Source: Iris pallida (Eukaryota > Streptophyta > Magnoliopsida > Asparagales > Iridaceae). Taken from it: 64,000 nt of DNA. Made by a program: the position numbers and the translations under genes. Shown here one piece after another: positions 21,376 to 33,361 of this stretch (positions are counted from its first letter, which is position 1; every line of letters starts with the position of its first letter). Below the pieces are notes generated by a model. The model was given only the letters and a program-made list of their open reading frames with translations. It did not search any database and had not been told where the DNA came from. The DNA is taken from assembly GCA_029216955.1 (NCBI GenBank), contig JANAVB010009598.1:23804322-23868321 (forward strand). Reading direction: 5' to 3'.

Positions 21376-21489
21376 CTAAACTAATGGAGTGTCGTCTACT
21401 GCTAATGGATCCTGCTGCTGGTCCAAGTCCAGGCACTCATCTAGTGTAGCTCCGTAGTAAGTAGGGCAGAACGCCTCAGCCTCGTCCTC
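21376..21489 (-). other. Short acidic reading frame in B 5' LTR
   Basis: 37 codons then TAG, after the acceptor-like TGTTGAAATATTACAG. It aligns with the 38-codon frame at 2462-2578: both begin E-(E/D)-E, share YGA and a run of D/E, and end just before TAG. Confidence 0.35.
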
Positions 21490-22221
21490 TGTAATATTTC
21501 AACAGGTCCAGTCAGGACAGGAGCGAGCACAGTACATCTCAACAAATCATAGCAGGTTAGGATATATAATCATGCTAGAGAGTAAGATACAAGAAACTGA
21601 AGAATAATATGGTAAACAGGAAAGACTGTAAATAAATAGCTACAGTATAATAGAGAACTGATAGTGTCTAGTGATTCATAGCACAAGATGGTTATGTAAA
21701 CGGCACGATGTTATACACGAGTAATCTACAAAGGTTGTACACGAGTAATCTACTAGATTGAATACATAACCACTTCTACTCCCCCGCCCTAATCAATACA
21801 CAAGGATCTGGCTAAGTTATGTTATTGTACACGAAGGTCATGTGAATACATGATTATACACGATTTCACACGTTTCGTACATGAATGTCACAAATACAAG
21901 GAGTACACGATGTTCACGATAAAGTACACAAATACGAAATACTCGATGTATCCGCTAAGGAGATAACATCGCCCAACAAGATCCATATAGTACTAATCCG
22001 TGTTTCCAACGTGTCAGCATCATGTAAAGTAATCTAAAGCAAGAAATATACTCCTAATACAGGATATGAAATGATCAGAGAATGTACTCGCCTGTAACCG
22101 GTGAATCTGAGAGAATATAGACTGTCCGAGGAGTAGTGTCTGTCTCCTATAGAACAGTACAAGTCACTATGAGTCTACAATGATAATACGATGCAAATTA
22201 ATGCATTCTACATGAAACTAG

Positions 22222-22286
22222 GTCAATCTAGACCAAAGTCAACCCTTGGTCAACTCTGGTCAACCCTAAAGTCAAACCTAAGTCAA
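22222..22286 (-). promoter_or_regulatory. W-box cluster in B 5' LTR
   Basis: Six TTGAC cores on the minus strand, equivalent to 13115-13179. Element C is inserted about 20 bases beyond it. Confidence 0.5.
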
Positions 22287-23315
22287 TTAGTCTAATCTAG
22301 GTCTGACAAGACTGTAGAAGCATGGAAAATATCAGAATGATGATCTATGCGGCTCAGAACAGGAGAACCCCATGCGGCTCATACAGGAGCAGTCCCATGC
22401 GGTTCAGAGAGACTCTTAGTCTCTTGCGGCTCGGGACAGGAGAGTCCATACGGCTTATATAGGGACAGTCCTGCGGTTCAAAGAGTCCCCCAGCCGCATG
22501 CGGTTCAGAAGTATATGCGGCTCACATTCGACCAACAGAGATATGCGGCTCGATCAATGCCACGTGTCCCCATGGGACCCCTTCACACAGCTGGCCATCG
22601 AGTAATGGCCCTATTTAATGCTCTGCCATGATTTGACAGCTGACGGCTCTGACATGAAGTGTCATAATGGCCCTGTCATAATGACAGACTCTTTGGGAAT
22701 AGGAGAAAATCTCTGACACGATCCGAGATTGACACGTGGCTACCCCCATGCGGCTCCAGTGAAGAATAGCTTCATGCGGCTGACAAGAATCGTCTTCCTG
22801 TGGCTCACCAAGAAGCCATCCCATGTGGCTCGCGAGTACTATACTTATGCGGCTCACCGAGAAACTATCCCATGCGGCTCGCAAGTACTATACCTATACG
22901 GCTCACTGAGACGTTGTCTCATGCGGTTCTGACAGGGTCCATCACTAAGCCACGTGGCAGAGATTCAATGGCCCCCACGACTTGACAGCTGGTAGCAAGG
23001 ATGATGATGAGATGCAAATCAATCAGAGATTTACCAGATACCAATGACCATATTTAACGTTATCCACATAATTAATGAGATCATGTCATATCATTCATGA
23101 TCAAGCCAATGGGATACGTGGTGAGCGATCCAAGCTTGACACAACAAATCATGAAGATTTAACGCAATCAGTATTAATCATTCGCAGGATTCAGTGCTAT
23201 CCCCATTTATGGTCCAGATCCTTCAAGATTAAAACTAATGGTCCAGATTGATTAAGCATCAGGCTGCCGCCACTATGAGAATGGGTAATCATCCAAACCC
23301 TAATGATGCTCTCCA

Positions 23316-23329
23316 CTATTATAAATAGC
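23316..23329 (+). promoter_or_regulatory. TATA box of element C 5' LTR
   Basis: CTATTATAAATAGC, a good plant TATA box, followed by an A-rich leader. The same site in the 3' LTR is at 48151-48163. Confidence 0.65.
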
Positions 23330-23484
23330 AGGGTGCCATTCCCTTGTAAAATATACAAGGAGAAAAAAGATACGCTATCAGAGAAAAAAATACACAGAGA
23401 GATAGAAGCCAGAAGAGCAATAGAGGGAGAGCAAGAAGAGCATTTCTTCAGCAACGCCAATCATCCCTTCACAGGAGCCAAGGC

Positions 23485-26400
23485 TGTCATGCCCCAGAAC
23501 CAAAATACTGGATATCGGGGGCGAGACAAAGCCAGCTACGTATATCAGAGTACGCCAGTATCCCGAGATACGGTCAAAGCTGTCTAGAAGACAAGTGGGT
23601 GGACTCTAGCATGCCACTGACGACTCCTAAGGTCGAACAATTCCTATCTCAATCCAATCAACATAAGAAGCAATAAAGAGTAAATCATATATGAGATAGG
23701 TAAGGCGTCCCAAACACAAGTATATACATAATCATGAGAGCTGACATAATATAAGATATATCAACTGACTATACAAAAGGTACGTAAATGTACAACTAGC
23801 AGCTGTCCAGAATATACATCAACGCCGTACTAAGACGGAGGGAACAAAACCCAGAAATAAGGACTAACATATGTCCTTGGCTAATACACCACAAAATGAA
23901 AGTACAAGATAAAGTGGGAAATAAAGGTAACCTACTCGCTAATCCATATCGGTCCTCTGAGTGTGAACCATCCGGAGGAGAAGACGGTAGATCCTCGTGA
24001 TCAACTATGGAACCTGGCCATGCAAAACCAGTGGGGTCAGACCCCAAATAGCAAGTACCACAAGGAAGGCTCGAGGTGAACGACAAAACCCAACAACAAC
24101 ACAACAACATAATGACAGAAAATAAATAAATATGGGTCGAGACTAGTGCGGTACCAATGCACGTATCTCAAGAATATAAATGACTGAATGGAAATACTGA
24201 ACAATATAGCTATGGAACAGAATAATCCGATGAGCAACAAGGGGTTTAGGAACTACTAGGAATCGGAGCTACAACCCTTAAACCAAACAAGGACCGGGGT
24301 TACAGATCTTTTCCCTAGCAGAACTTAGCCTCTGGCCACTCACCGACACAAGAGCATATAAGGTAACACACAATCAAAAGTGCACGGCCAATCATTGCCT
24401 ACGGCTTTCTATCATTAACTAGCTAGGGTTATCACAATCCTAATTACTAGTATGCAAGTTGAGGATTTTCGCAACTACCTGACTGCAGATACCCGGATGT
24501 CCAGGGGTACGAGTAGTACATCTATTGCCCAACAAGACTACTAGCAGATGAAACGTGTCTAGACTTGTAACATGAACAACCATATCATATACTTGTAAAA
24601 GAAAACATATAACTGACTGTGCCGCAACCCGGCACGACATGTGACTCGATCGTATATCAATACACGCAAACTTGGTAGGTCATGGAGCCCTTGCCTAGCA
24701 GGGTTGAGCCATGCCTCATGGGGCCCTTGGAGCTCGGGGTTGGTAGTACGAATTTCCTCCTACAATGATCTACTTGAATTTACTAGTCATTTACCTTATC
24801 ATATTCATGTCAAATTCTCAAGTCGTGGACACTCAAGAATTTCCTAAGATGACGTATGTTATGTACGAGTAAATCGTAAGTTATCACTTACGAACATTCC
24901 CGTACTAACATCACGTGATACACGAAACAATAGTCACACTCGATTGTCCAGTGCCAAGATGCAATAGATTAAGATTCAACAAGCTATATCCACGGTGTCA
25001 AGAAAGAACATGTACTCATATCTCGGGTCTAGAAATCAATAAGAAATTCAAGTCATGAGTGCGCTACTACGAGCCACTGAATCGAGCTAGACATATACAG
25101 TAATCTGGAGTGCACCATGACAGGCCACTATCATGTAAGCAAGAAAAGACATGTTCAAGAGTGCATCACGACGGATCACTATCAAGTAAGCAAGAAGGCA
25201 TGACAACAATTATCATAGCTTGTAAGAAAGAATCTATCCAAAGACATATCATGGTAGTGGAGAAGAATAATCAAGGCTAAGTACATTTCATAAAATGGTT
25301 GAACATGTGCTAGTATCAAGTCTACATAGGGTGTACAATCATTATCTAACTGAGCAAGATCATGTTATCATGTTAAGAAATCATTACAGTCGAAGAAAAT
25401 ATCAAAAGCGGACAAAAATGGGCCAAAACGGGCAAAAACAGCATAAAACGGCATACCGGCGGTATACTGCGGCATACCGGCAGTATACCGGACTAAAGAC
25501 AGTAAGTTTCTGGTGCCAAAAACGGCATACCGGCGGTATACTGCGGCATACCGGCGGTATACCATTTTTCCAAACAGCAACAAAATCCAGATTTTTGCTA
25601 AAACTTGTTTCGGCCATAAAAACTTCATTTTAATTCGAAATTCGGACTTTCAAAAGTCAAAATTGAATAGAATTGAATTTCCAACAACATAGAAGTATTA
25701 GTTTTCACAAATTAAAACATTTGATAGATCAAAACCTCAAAATACTCAAAACTCATATCTAGAAACTCAGATCTATGCCATATTATCGATCAAAACCAAA
25801 AGTGCTATACATTAAACTTGTTAACAATTTAAAGAAGCATATTATAGGCCAATAAAACTTTAGTTTCTAAGGAAAACAAAATAAAGTATGGTCATGTCAC
25901 TTTTGAGCAAGATGTACTTGCCTAGGTTTTAGCAACCGAGCCTAATATTCTACTCCACCACCAAGAGGGGTTCCGAAACCACACTCTAGGCCTCAAGGCC
26001 AAGCTTTCCTAGGCTTGAGGAAGAAGGAAGAGGAAATGGAGAAAGAAAAGAAAAGAGAGGAGAGAGAAACTCATAGGATATATATAGAGAGGGTGAATTA
26101 ATCATGACCGTCGGATCGTGATCCGAGTCAAAATCTAGATCAATCCTAGCCATTGAAAGAAAACCAATTGTCCATTGGATAAAAGAATGCATCTACACTA
26201 TTCACGAAAATATCTAAACACTATTCATCAAAATATCCAAAACACTATTCATGAAAATATCGGAAACACTATTCACGAAAATATCTAAAATCGAAAATCT
26301 CTAAAATATGGAAAATCTATCCGAGCGGCATGCCGTCGGTGTACTCCGGTACACCGTCGGTATACCAGCCAAGGAGAAAATTTATAATTTAGAAAAATTT

Positions 26401-26489
26401 TAAAGCGTTCCGAAAACCGAAAAAATATGAAATACAATACAAAATACGTATCCGTATATAAATATCGATACTGTGAGACGAGTCTCATA
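23485..26489 (-). mobile_element. Element D: solo LTR of a Tekay-like family
   Basis: A 3.0-kb insert starting TGTCATGCCCCAGAACC, flanked by AAGGC at 23480-23484 and 26490-26494. The empty site is in C's 3' LTR at 48317-48321. Reverse-complemented, its end GGTTCTGGGGCATGACA resembles the 3' ends of the E (GGTATGACA), B and F LTRs, so it is an LTR in minus orientation without any internal region. The outer end reads GTCTCATA instead of a CA end, probably a point change. It shows no coding capacity. It carries palindrome-rich GGCATACCGGCGGTATACC repeats at 25447-25563 and related ones at 26318-26368. Confidence 0.82.
25447..25563. repeat. Inverted repeats of GGCATACCGGCGGTATACC type
   Basis: Two blocks (25449-25491 and 25523-25563) each hold two copies of GCATACCGGC(G/A)GTATAC separated by TGCG. 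Each copy is a near-palindrome. A diverged set occurs at 26318-26368. Confidence 0.75.
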
Positions 26490-26708
26490 AAGGCTGCATA
26501 CCGATCGTCCAAGGAGTAAGGCAGGGCTGCCGTCACCTTCCCGAGCCTCTATCGTCACCCCCAGAATCTAAAATAAACAATTGTACTTAGACAGTTGTAC
26601 CTAGGTTTTCGTCCCTAGGCTTTCTTTGTACAAGCGAGTTTGTAACGTAAAGTAAAAGTCCGGTCCTCCGATAATTGTTCTGTTCTTTTATATTTTATGG
26701 CAAACACG

Positions 26709-28025
26709 ATGGCGACTCTGCTGGGGACTAACTTCTCCACGGCTGAGGAGTTGGTGACGCAATCGGATGCAGTCAAGCTTGGCTCCACGTAACAGAAGAT
26801 GGTCGCCCGGTTCGACCAACAGGCGTTCGAAGAAATGCTCTCCGACAAGAGCGCTGGCCCGGTCCAGAAGCGAGCTCGCATAAAGAAGGCCCACAAGGAG
26901 TGGAGACCCCGATCCTTTGTTCCTACTGAAGCTCTTGCAGAAATACCCTCCGTTGCTCAAAACGACGGAGAAGACTCTCCCGCGGCCCCACTTCAGATCA
27001 TAGACGACTCTGCTGTCCCCAAGTCCGGCAGAAAAAAACACTATGATGCTGGACTTGCAGGGGCAAAGAGGAACTCTATGAGATTCGAGCCGCATAAGGG
27101 TACTAGCCGCAGGGAGAAAGTTCATGCGGCTACATCCGTCGGTCGCATAAAGAAAACCCATGCGGCCACATCTATCAGCCGCATAGCTTGTGCGGCTACA
27201 GCTGGCAACCACATGAATGAAACCCATACGGCTAAGAAAGTCAATCGCTTGCAGAAAACCTATGCGGCCACAATTGCCAACCGCATGCGGCCAGCCTGTA
27301 CGGTCGTGACTCCTAGCCGCACAAAAATAACTCATCCGACAGCAGAAGACAACCGCATGCAGACAGCCTGCACGGTACCCAACTCTAGCCGTATAGCATT
27401 CGTTACACGCTTCTCTCGATCAGTCTTCGACCGTCTCTCATGCGGTCCTGACCCTGATGGTTCTCTGGATGATAAGCCAGACTCTGTGGTATTCAACTTG
27501 GACTCCTCCTATTACGCACCCGCAAGTGCTAAAAGGAGGAAGTCTAGGGCAGCACGGGCTCATCAAGCCTAGTCAGCTGTCCCAACCTCTGACCATCGGG
27601 GCGTCCCGTTGACTATCACACGGGCCTCTGATGGGAAGTTGTATAGGACCGCTCGAGTCCAGCCCCCGGCGGCAAATGGACAAAGTGGTTCCTCTGACCT
27701 GCGGGAGGCGATCCTCCACAAACGCAAGGAAAGAGGAGGAGTTTCGGTGTGCAAAGAGTCCTCACTTGGACATCACTGCACACAAATCATCGTCAACTGC
27801 TGTTGCAACAACGCGGCAGTGACGGAAGATCGGCCGTCTGTCTTCCAAAGACTACAGCATCCGAGCTCAGAAGACGAGGCACCTCCTGTTGTCTTCTGCA
27901 ATTCCACTCAGAAAGTCCCCGCCGAAGGGAGAGGGAAGAAGACAAGCATCTCCAGTCCCAAGATATCAACCACTACAGCTAAGAAACTGTCGTCCAAACG
28001 GTTGTCCTCCACCGGAATATTCTAA
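26709..28025 (+). pseudogene. Element C gag, N-terminal region
   Basis: The frame starts at ATG 26709 inside the PBS with MATLLGTNFS, matching A. In-frame stops are at 26790-26792 (TAA), 27570-27572 (TAG) and 28023-28025. Landmarks are FDQQAFEEML (26820-26850), a Thr/Ala/Arg-rich repeat coded by ATGCGGCT-type words (27060-27420), SRSVFDRLS (27418-27445), and then IIVNCCC with a second SVFQRL (27785-27850). The SVFxRL block is thus present twice here, but once in A. Function unknown. It is a Tat-specific extension ahead of the capsid domain. Confidence 0.75.
26710..26727 (+). other. Element C primer-binding site, tRNA-Arg-like
   Basis: TGGCGACTCTGCTGGGGA, 3 bases after the LTR end, one mismatch to the complement of plant tRNA-Arg(ACG) as I recall it. 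The gag start codon (26709-26711) overlaps it. Confidence 0.8.
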
Positions 28026-28055
28026 CACACCCGTTCAAAGACGAAATCTGCCGCA

Positions 28056-29570
28056 ATGAGAAATTCATCGTCCACATTGCTGGGGGTTGTAGGAACTGGG
28101 GGTAGCACTCCTCCGAACATCCGCAACAATCCGATGTTTCAAGGAGCCGAGCTCGGGCAAACAACTCTCCCATCAGGTACAACAGACGCTGATGTCCCCG
28201 AGGACATCCGCGACTCTCAAGACAAAGCAAGCTCTGAGGCTGGGGATACCGTTCCCTCCGAGTCCGAGCCCGAAGAGAATATTCCCACCTATCCCGATGA
28301 CTTCTCGGTGCATGGGTACGACTCGGAGGGCACATCCTCCACCGTTCCTTCCATCACTCCTCATGTAAGGACGGTGTTCATGACGGACATCAATCAAGGT
28401 GGTTCCAGTGATCGCCAGCGCATCGACAATCTCGAAGCCGTATTACTTGCTTTGGTCAAGTCTGTAGACGATATTAAAGTGGCCCTTCCAACTCTGCAAG
28501 GAGGAACGCCTGGCCAAACGAGCGCGGGTCCCGCGGTCAATGCGGACTCGAATTCGGCGGCACCGAACCCGGGTAACAATCCTCCCGAAATAACAACCCC
28601 TACCGCGACAGATAAGGCCCGAGAAGTAAGAAGAGAGGTTCAGGAGCTCCGAGCCATGTTGCATGCCCGAGAAAACGCTCAAGACCTCAGAATGCGGCAA
28701 CCATACCCTGCTGAATGGAGGGATGTTCCATTCCCACCAAGATATAAGCCGTTCAATATCAACCCGTATGATGGCAAGACCTCAGCAAGTCGGTACATCA
28801 CGTACTTCGAGGTCACCACCGACCATCTGCCCCACGATGATGCTATCCTCACACGATTGTTCATTGGGGCATTGGAAGGAGTCGCCTTCGACTGGTATCG
28901 CAATCTGCCGGACAACTGCATCCACTCCTTCGCCGGCTTCAAGCGCATGTTCTTGGAGAGATTCTACGAGGTAGGGCAGGACGTCACCATGTCCACCCTC
29001 ATGGACGTCGTCCAAGGGGAGAAGGAGTTGATAAGGAACTAAATTGAGCGGTTCCGCCAAACCGCCATGAAGCTGTCCTCCGAAAATCTAGATTCCTCTT
29101 TAATTGAAATTTGCCAAAATAGACTGCTTCCAACGATCAGTCTCTGGATGGGCGATAGTCAATTCAAGGACTGGAAGGCATTTATCATCAATGCCACAAG
29201 TGCCGAAGAACGACTGAAGAAGGCTCGCCAACTGGGATTACACATCTCGGAAGGAGAAAACAAGGGCAAGCGTCCCAACAACGATAATGGGGGTAGCCTC
29301 TCCAACAATCGGGACAACAAAGGAAAGAAGGCTATGGTGGCCGACACAGCACAAAAACCTGAGCCGAAGCCCGTAGACAAACAATGGCCGCAAATCACTT
29401 ACTCCTTCGAAGACAGTCACGTCAAGCCCATCTTGAACATGCTCATACAAGGGACAGAATTCAGCTTCCTCCACCAAGACGGGAACCGCGGCCGGCGGAG
29501 ATGGAGAATCCAAAGTACTGCCATTATCATCGCTATGTTCATCATGCTACACACGATTGCTACCAGTTGA
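28056..29570 (+). pseudogene. Element C gag, capsid-like region
   Basis: Acidic, Pro/Ser-rich first part, then the gag core (about 28690-29090) with QPYPAEWRDVPFPPRY, TRLFIGALEGVAFDWYRNL, and, after an in-frame TAA at 29040, IERFRQTAMKL. The domain matches A at 8290-8670 almost block by block. The frame is lost near 29460, before the knuckle region. Confidence 0.82.
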
Positions 29571-30091
29571 AACGGTACATCCAGAACCTCATCGATTCGA
29601 ACGCTCTGGCCATCGATTTCGAAGAGGTAACCGTGGCGGCCAATATGGTGTCCGTACAATTCGGCAGCTTCCCTCCGACGGAGACTCAAGACGGAGTGGT
29701 CCCTTTCCCTTTAGCGACAATGGAGATTACCAATCTTCTACCTCCCCGAGATCAGGCTGCCGGTCTAGTACCCCTCACCACATCACGAGGGGAGGTCATG
29801 TGGATCCATCCAGACTTGGTGTCAGAAGTGACTCGGCCCACACCATCTACCACCGACAAAAAGAAAAGTGGAAAAGTCAGGACCTGCCACACAATCTCGG
29901 CAGACAACGAGGAAGCTACAGCCGTTGTCACGCGGTCCGGAGCACAATCCCAACCTGTGGTTGACAATCCAGCCGAAGATCATCAACCCACTACAACTGA
30001 TGCTCTGGGACCGGCTCAGCCTTCGACGACCGACAAGCCTAGGCCGAGGGAGACTCGCTTCGACAAATCCCTCCGAAAAGAGGCAGCCTAA
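29384..30091 (+). pseudogene. Element C gag C-terminal region with zinc-knuckle-like motif
   Basis: Shifted frame relative to the capsid part. It carries KYCHYHRYVHHATHDCY (about 29510-29560), NMVSVQFGSFPP and MWIHPDLVSE, all shared with A. It ends at a TAA (30089) that is in frame with the protease segment. Unlike A, no G-patch is found in this part. Confidence 0.75.
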
Positions 30092-30130
30092 GGACTAGAG
30101 AGGCCCTACAACTTTGACATCTTAGCACAA

Positions 30131-30733
30131 TTGGCTAACACACCGGCTAAGTTGTCACTGTACGAACTCCTAAGGCTCTCCAAGGACGTTCGTATTGCAT
30201 TAAGCGAAGCACACCAAATTGCCGATGTCTATCTGGCTCAATCCAACCTCACCGGGGAGGACTCACCCATGGATCTCCAAGACAGTGCCTGCACGGGAGC
30301 ATTGCCCAACATCGTCTTCACTCCGCAGGACATGCTCATCAAAACCAACCTACACGATCGCCCGCTATACTACACGGGGTACATCGGCGACGTGAAGGTG
30401 GATCGGATGCACATAGATCCTGGCTCTTCCATAAGCATTATCCCGAAGGGTCTGCTACATCATCTCCGCATCCCAATGCATCGCTTGACACCTACAAGCA
30501 CCGCCATCAGTGGTTTCAATTCGGGCAGGAGCTACCCTATTGGAAAGATTCGTCTGAAGTGTCAAATTGGCAATCTCCAATCCGAAGTCACCTGCTACGT
30601 CATAGATGCAGACACTTCTTACAACATCCTCTTGGGGTGCCCATGGATACGATTACATGATCGTGCCTTCCATGCTGCACCAGTGCTTCAAATACGTCAA
30701 CAAACACAGCTTTGTGAAGACAGAATTTGCTGA
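30131..30733 (+). pseudogene. Element C aspartic protease
   Basis: Begins with the LANTPAKLSLYELLRLSKD block. The active site is HIDPGSSISIIP at about 30412-30447, and the second block YNILLGCPWIRLHD ends at about 30663, where the frame is lost. The catalytic aspartate is in place. DPG replaces the more common DTG/DSG, which also holds for A. Confidence 0.8.
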
Positions 30734-32024
30734 TATCGATCCCTTCAAAGGGGTCGAATCCTACTACTCAGACTCCTGCCTATACGAAAAGTCGAAGAGG
30801 CACCTTGATAAAGGAGACGTACAAGCTCATACCGAGACAGCTACGGGATTAGAAGGACCTCTGATAATCCACCTCCAAGCTCGTAAACCAGGCAAGTCCG
30901 CACCCCTTACTTCCACTCTAAGGAAGGACGCGATCAGCCTCTCGACGCAAGAGGAGCAGATGACAATCCGGCTGCCAAGGTCCGGCCAAGTGTCGAGACC
31001 CACAATGGGGCCACTAACAATCAGACTGCCGAGAGTCAGTCAATCCCAAACGGAGAAGCTCAACCCCTCCGACAAGCCGCTGACGATACGCCTTCCCAAG
31101 AAGGGTCGTCACCCCGATGCAAGGTCTGACACTTCTAGCGATCCAGCCACTCCTCGCTCCACATCAAGTGCCAAACTAGGGGTCGCTAGTCTGCCAACAA
31201 CTCCACGCTCTGCTCCCTCAGCTAAACCTCTGACAATCAAGCTGCCCAGGGCGTCCCCTCAGTCTTCATTTACACAGGAGGTAGCTGAAGAGGAACCGGA
31301 GTTATCCAAGTATGTGGCTGCCCACACTGATGTTCCCTCCGCTGATGATGTAATCCCCCTAGAAAAGATACCTTACTTCATCAATAAAGGATTATCTTTG
31401 AACTACACCGAGCTCAATAAGCTATGTACAATGTATGATATGGAACACGGTATAGGAACTTACCTACACACACAAGTGACAAATATGTACACCACGATCC
31501 AGCTTACTCTAGTAGAAGACGCTTACCGAATAATCAAGGGAGGGGATCATCCGATCATCTTCGGCCGGACGAACAACCCGCATCCCTTCACCATAGATGA
31601 AACCGACCTCGGGACAGATGCCGGGAGACTGCCTCTGTATCTGTATAGCCCATAATCCAAATATCTCATAAAGAAACAGGGGTATGATCTGGAGACGACG
31701 CCAGGTTTGAACTACGGCACTGGGCGACGATTACCTTTGAAACCGCCAGTCCCGGCGGGCAAACCACGGAACTACTATAGCAAAACTCGATACGGGTTAG
31801 GGTATGTAATGCCTACTACGACTCCTGAGAGTTCAGATGAAGAATGCGATTGGCAGTCACACTCAACCGGGTCACCAACTTTTGACTCGGATACCAGCAT
31901 CGGAGATCTGTTCAGACAAGTCATGTCAGTCAACATGGTATTTACCGACGCTTACGAGGAAGACAAAGACATCCCCGAGATCCTCGACCTAGAGCCGTGG
32001 GCCCAGCAATTAGATGTACAATAG
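30606..32024 (+). pseudogene. Element C protease-RT linker with PLTIRLP repeats and G-patch-like motif
   Basis: The frame resumes the protease end (HQCFKYVNKHSFVKTEFADIDPFKG) and continues into a linker with several PL-T-I-R-L-P-(R/K)-like units (about 30850-31260), aligned in position with the PL-x-IKVKG units of A. An in-frame TAA lies at 31653-31655. A G-patch-like stretch follows (31680-31803: GYDLETTPGLNYGTGRRLPL then RYGLGY). It ends with an acidic segment and TAG at 32022. Confidence 0.7.
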
Positions 32025-33044
32025 GAAAAGCGGTTCGAACTGAGAGAACCTCCTACTGAAGATGAGGTTATACAGGTTGACCTCGGCAGCGAATCTTCTC
32101 CAAAACCAATTTTCGTCAGTAAAAGCCTAACAGACGAAGAACGGGAGTCGCTGCTAGAACTCGTCAGAGAGTACATTGATGTATTCGCCTGGAGCTATGA
32201 AGATATGCCAGGGTTAAATCCCGACATTGCTCTTCACAAACTCAACATTCGACCAGACGCGAAGCCAGTCAAGCAACAACAGCGACGCTTTCACCCAGGC
32301 ATCATGGACGCGATCGAAGCCAAAGTCAACAAACTGATAGCCAGCGGCTTCATTCGTGAGGAGCAACATCCCGATTGGGTCGCCAATATAGTACCCGTCC
32401 TCAAAAAGAATAGGAAGATTCGAATCTGCATCGACTTCCGCAATCTGAACGAGGCGTGCCCCAAAGATGAATTCCCCCATCCTATCACAGACATCATGAT
32501 CGATAATACCTGCGGCTTCGAACGTATGTCATTCATGGATGGCTTCTCGGGGTACAACCAAATCAAAATGTCTCCTGATGACGAAAAACATACATCATTC
32601 CGAACGCCAATTGGCACGTACTGCTACACAGTCATGCCTTTCGGTTTAAAGAATGCTGGCGCCACATATCAAAGGACCATGAGCATCATCTTCAGAGACC
32701 ACTTACGCAAGACAGTGGAATGTTATGTTGATGATATAGCTGTTAAGAGTCGCTGCAAGGGAGACCATCTGCAGGATCTAAGGACGGTATTCAACCTAAT
32801 GCGAGCTCACAATTTGAAAATGAACCCTACGAAGTCCTTTCTGGGCGTATCCAGCGGGAAGTTCTTGGGCTTCATCATCACTGCACAGGGTATCCATGTA
32901 GACCCTGAGAAGACGAAAGCAATCATGGAGATGGGTCCCCCGAGAAATCTCTGCAAACTCAGAGGCCTCCAAGGGAGGCTAGCTTACATCAGAAGGTTCA
33001 TTCTAACCTCTCCGGGCGATGCCGACCATTCACGCACCTCATGA
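32025..33044 (+). pseudogene. Element C reverse transcriptase
   Basis: Directly in frame after the TAG at 32022: LTDEERESLLELVREY, WSYEDMPGL, then RICIDFRNLNEACPKDEFP, FMDGFSGYNQIKM, MPFGLKNAGATYQR and the catalytic YVDDIAVKS (about 32730-32757), ending GFIITAQGIHVDPEK. All RT blocks are recognisable and the YVDD box is intact. The frame is lost near 33010-33044, where the connection to RNase H begins. Confidence 0.88.
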
Positions 33045-33361
33045 AGAAAGGAGTCTCATTCGTATGGGACGAGGAATGCCAGCGTGCTTTCGACAGTATC
33101 AAAGAATATTTGTCAAATCCTCCAGTTTTGGTGGCCCCGGTTCCTGGAAAACCATTCCTGCTCTATGTACGAGCAATGGAACACTCCCTCGGGGCTCTGC
33201 TGGCACAAAACAACGACGCAGGCCATGAGCAAGCCATATATTACCTCAGCCGAATGATGATTGAGCCAGAGCACCGATACACCGCTGTGGAGAAGGAATG
33301 CCTCGCCCTGGTGTTCGCCATTCAGAAAATGCGACACTATGTCACCGGATAAACGATACAT
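33041..33361 (+). pseudogene. Element C RNase H (first)
   Basis: Shows FVWDEECQRAFDSIKEYL, the connection region, then LLYVRAMEHSLGALLAQ and EKECLALVFAIQKMRHYV, the typical gypsy RNase H. The usual catalytic Asp of the YxDAS-type block is not evident here (YVRAME), which is common in this position of Tat elements. A TAA at 33350 interrupts the frame. Confidence 0.8.

Larger units (their letters stand above)
21052..22312 (-). repeat. Element B 5' LTR, inner segment
   Basis: On the + strand it starts TGTCACGATCCGCACCC, next to the PBS spacer, and runs to the AAGAC target duplication of element C at 22308-22312. It continues at 48540. The short acidic frame of this LTR copy is at 21489-21376. 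Confidence 0.9.
22313..26706 (+). repeat. Element C 5' LTR (interrupted by D)
   Basis: Segments 22313-23484 and 26495-26706, about 1.38 kb without the insertion. The 22340-22930 part is packed with ATGCGGCT/CGGCTC-type words (CATGCGGCTC, TGCGGTTC). It contains a strong TATA box and polypyrimidine/polypurine leader sequence. The small reading frames here come from the repeated motif. Confidence 0.92.

Noticed and set aside
22347..22985. Several 60-90 codon frames in the LTR of C (and 47431-47882)
   Set aside because: They follow the repeated CGGCTC motif in the LTR, differ between the two LTR copies and have no start context or domain.
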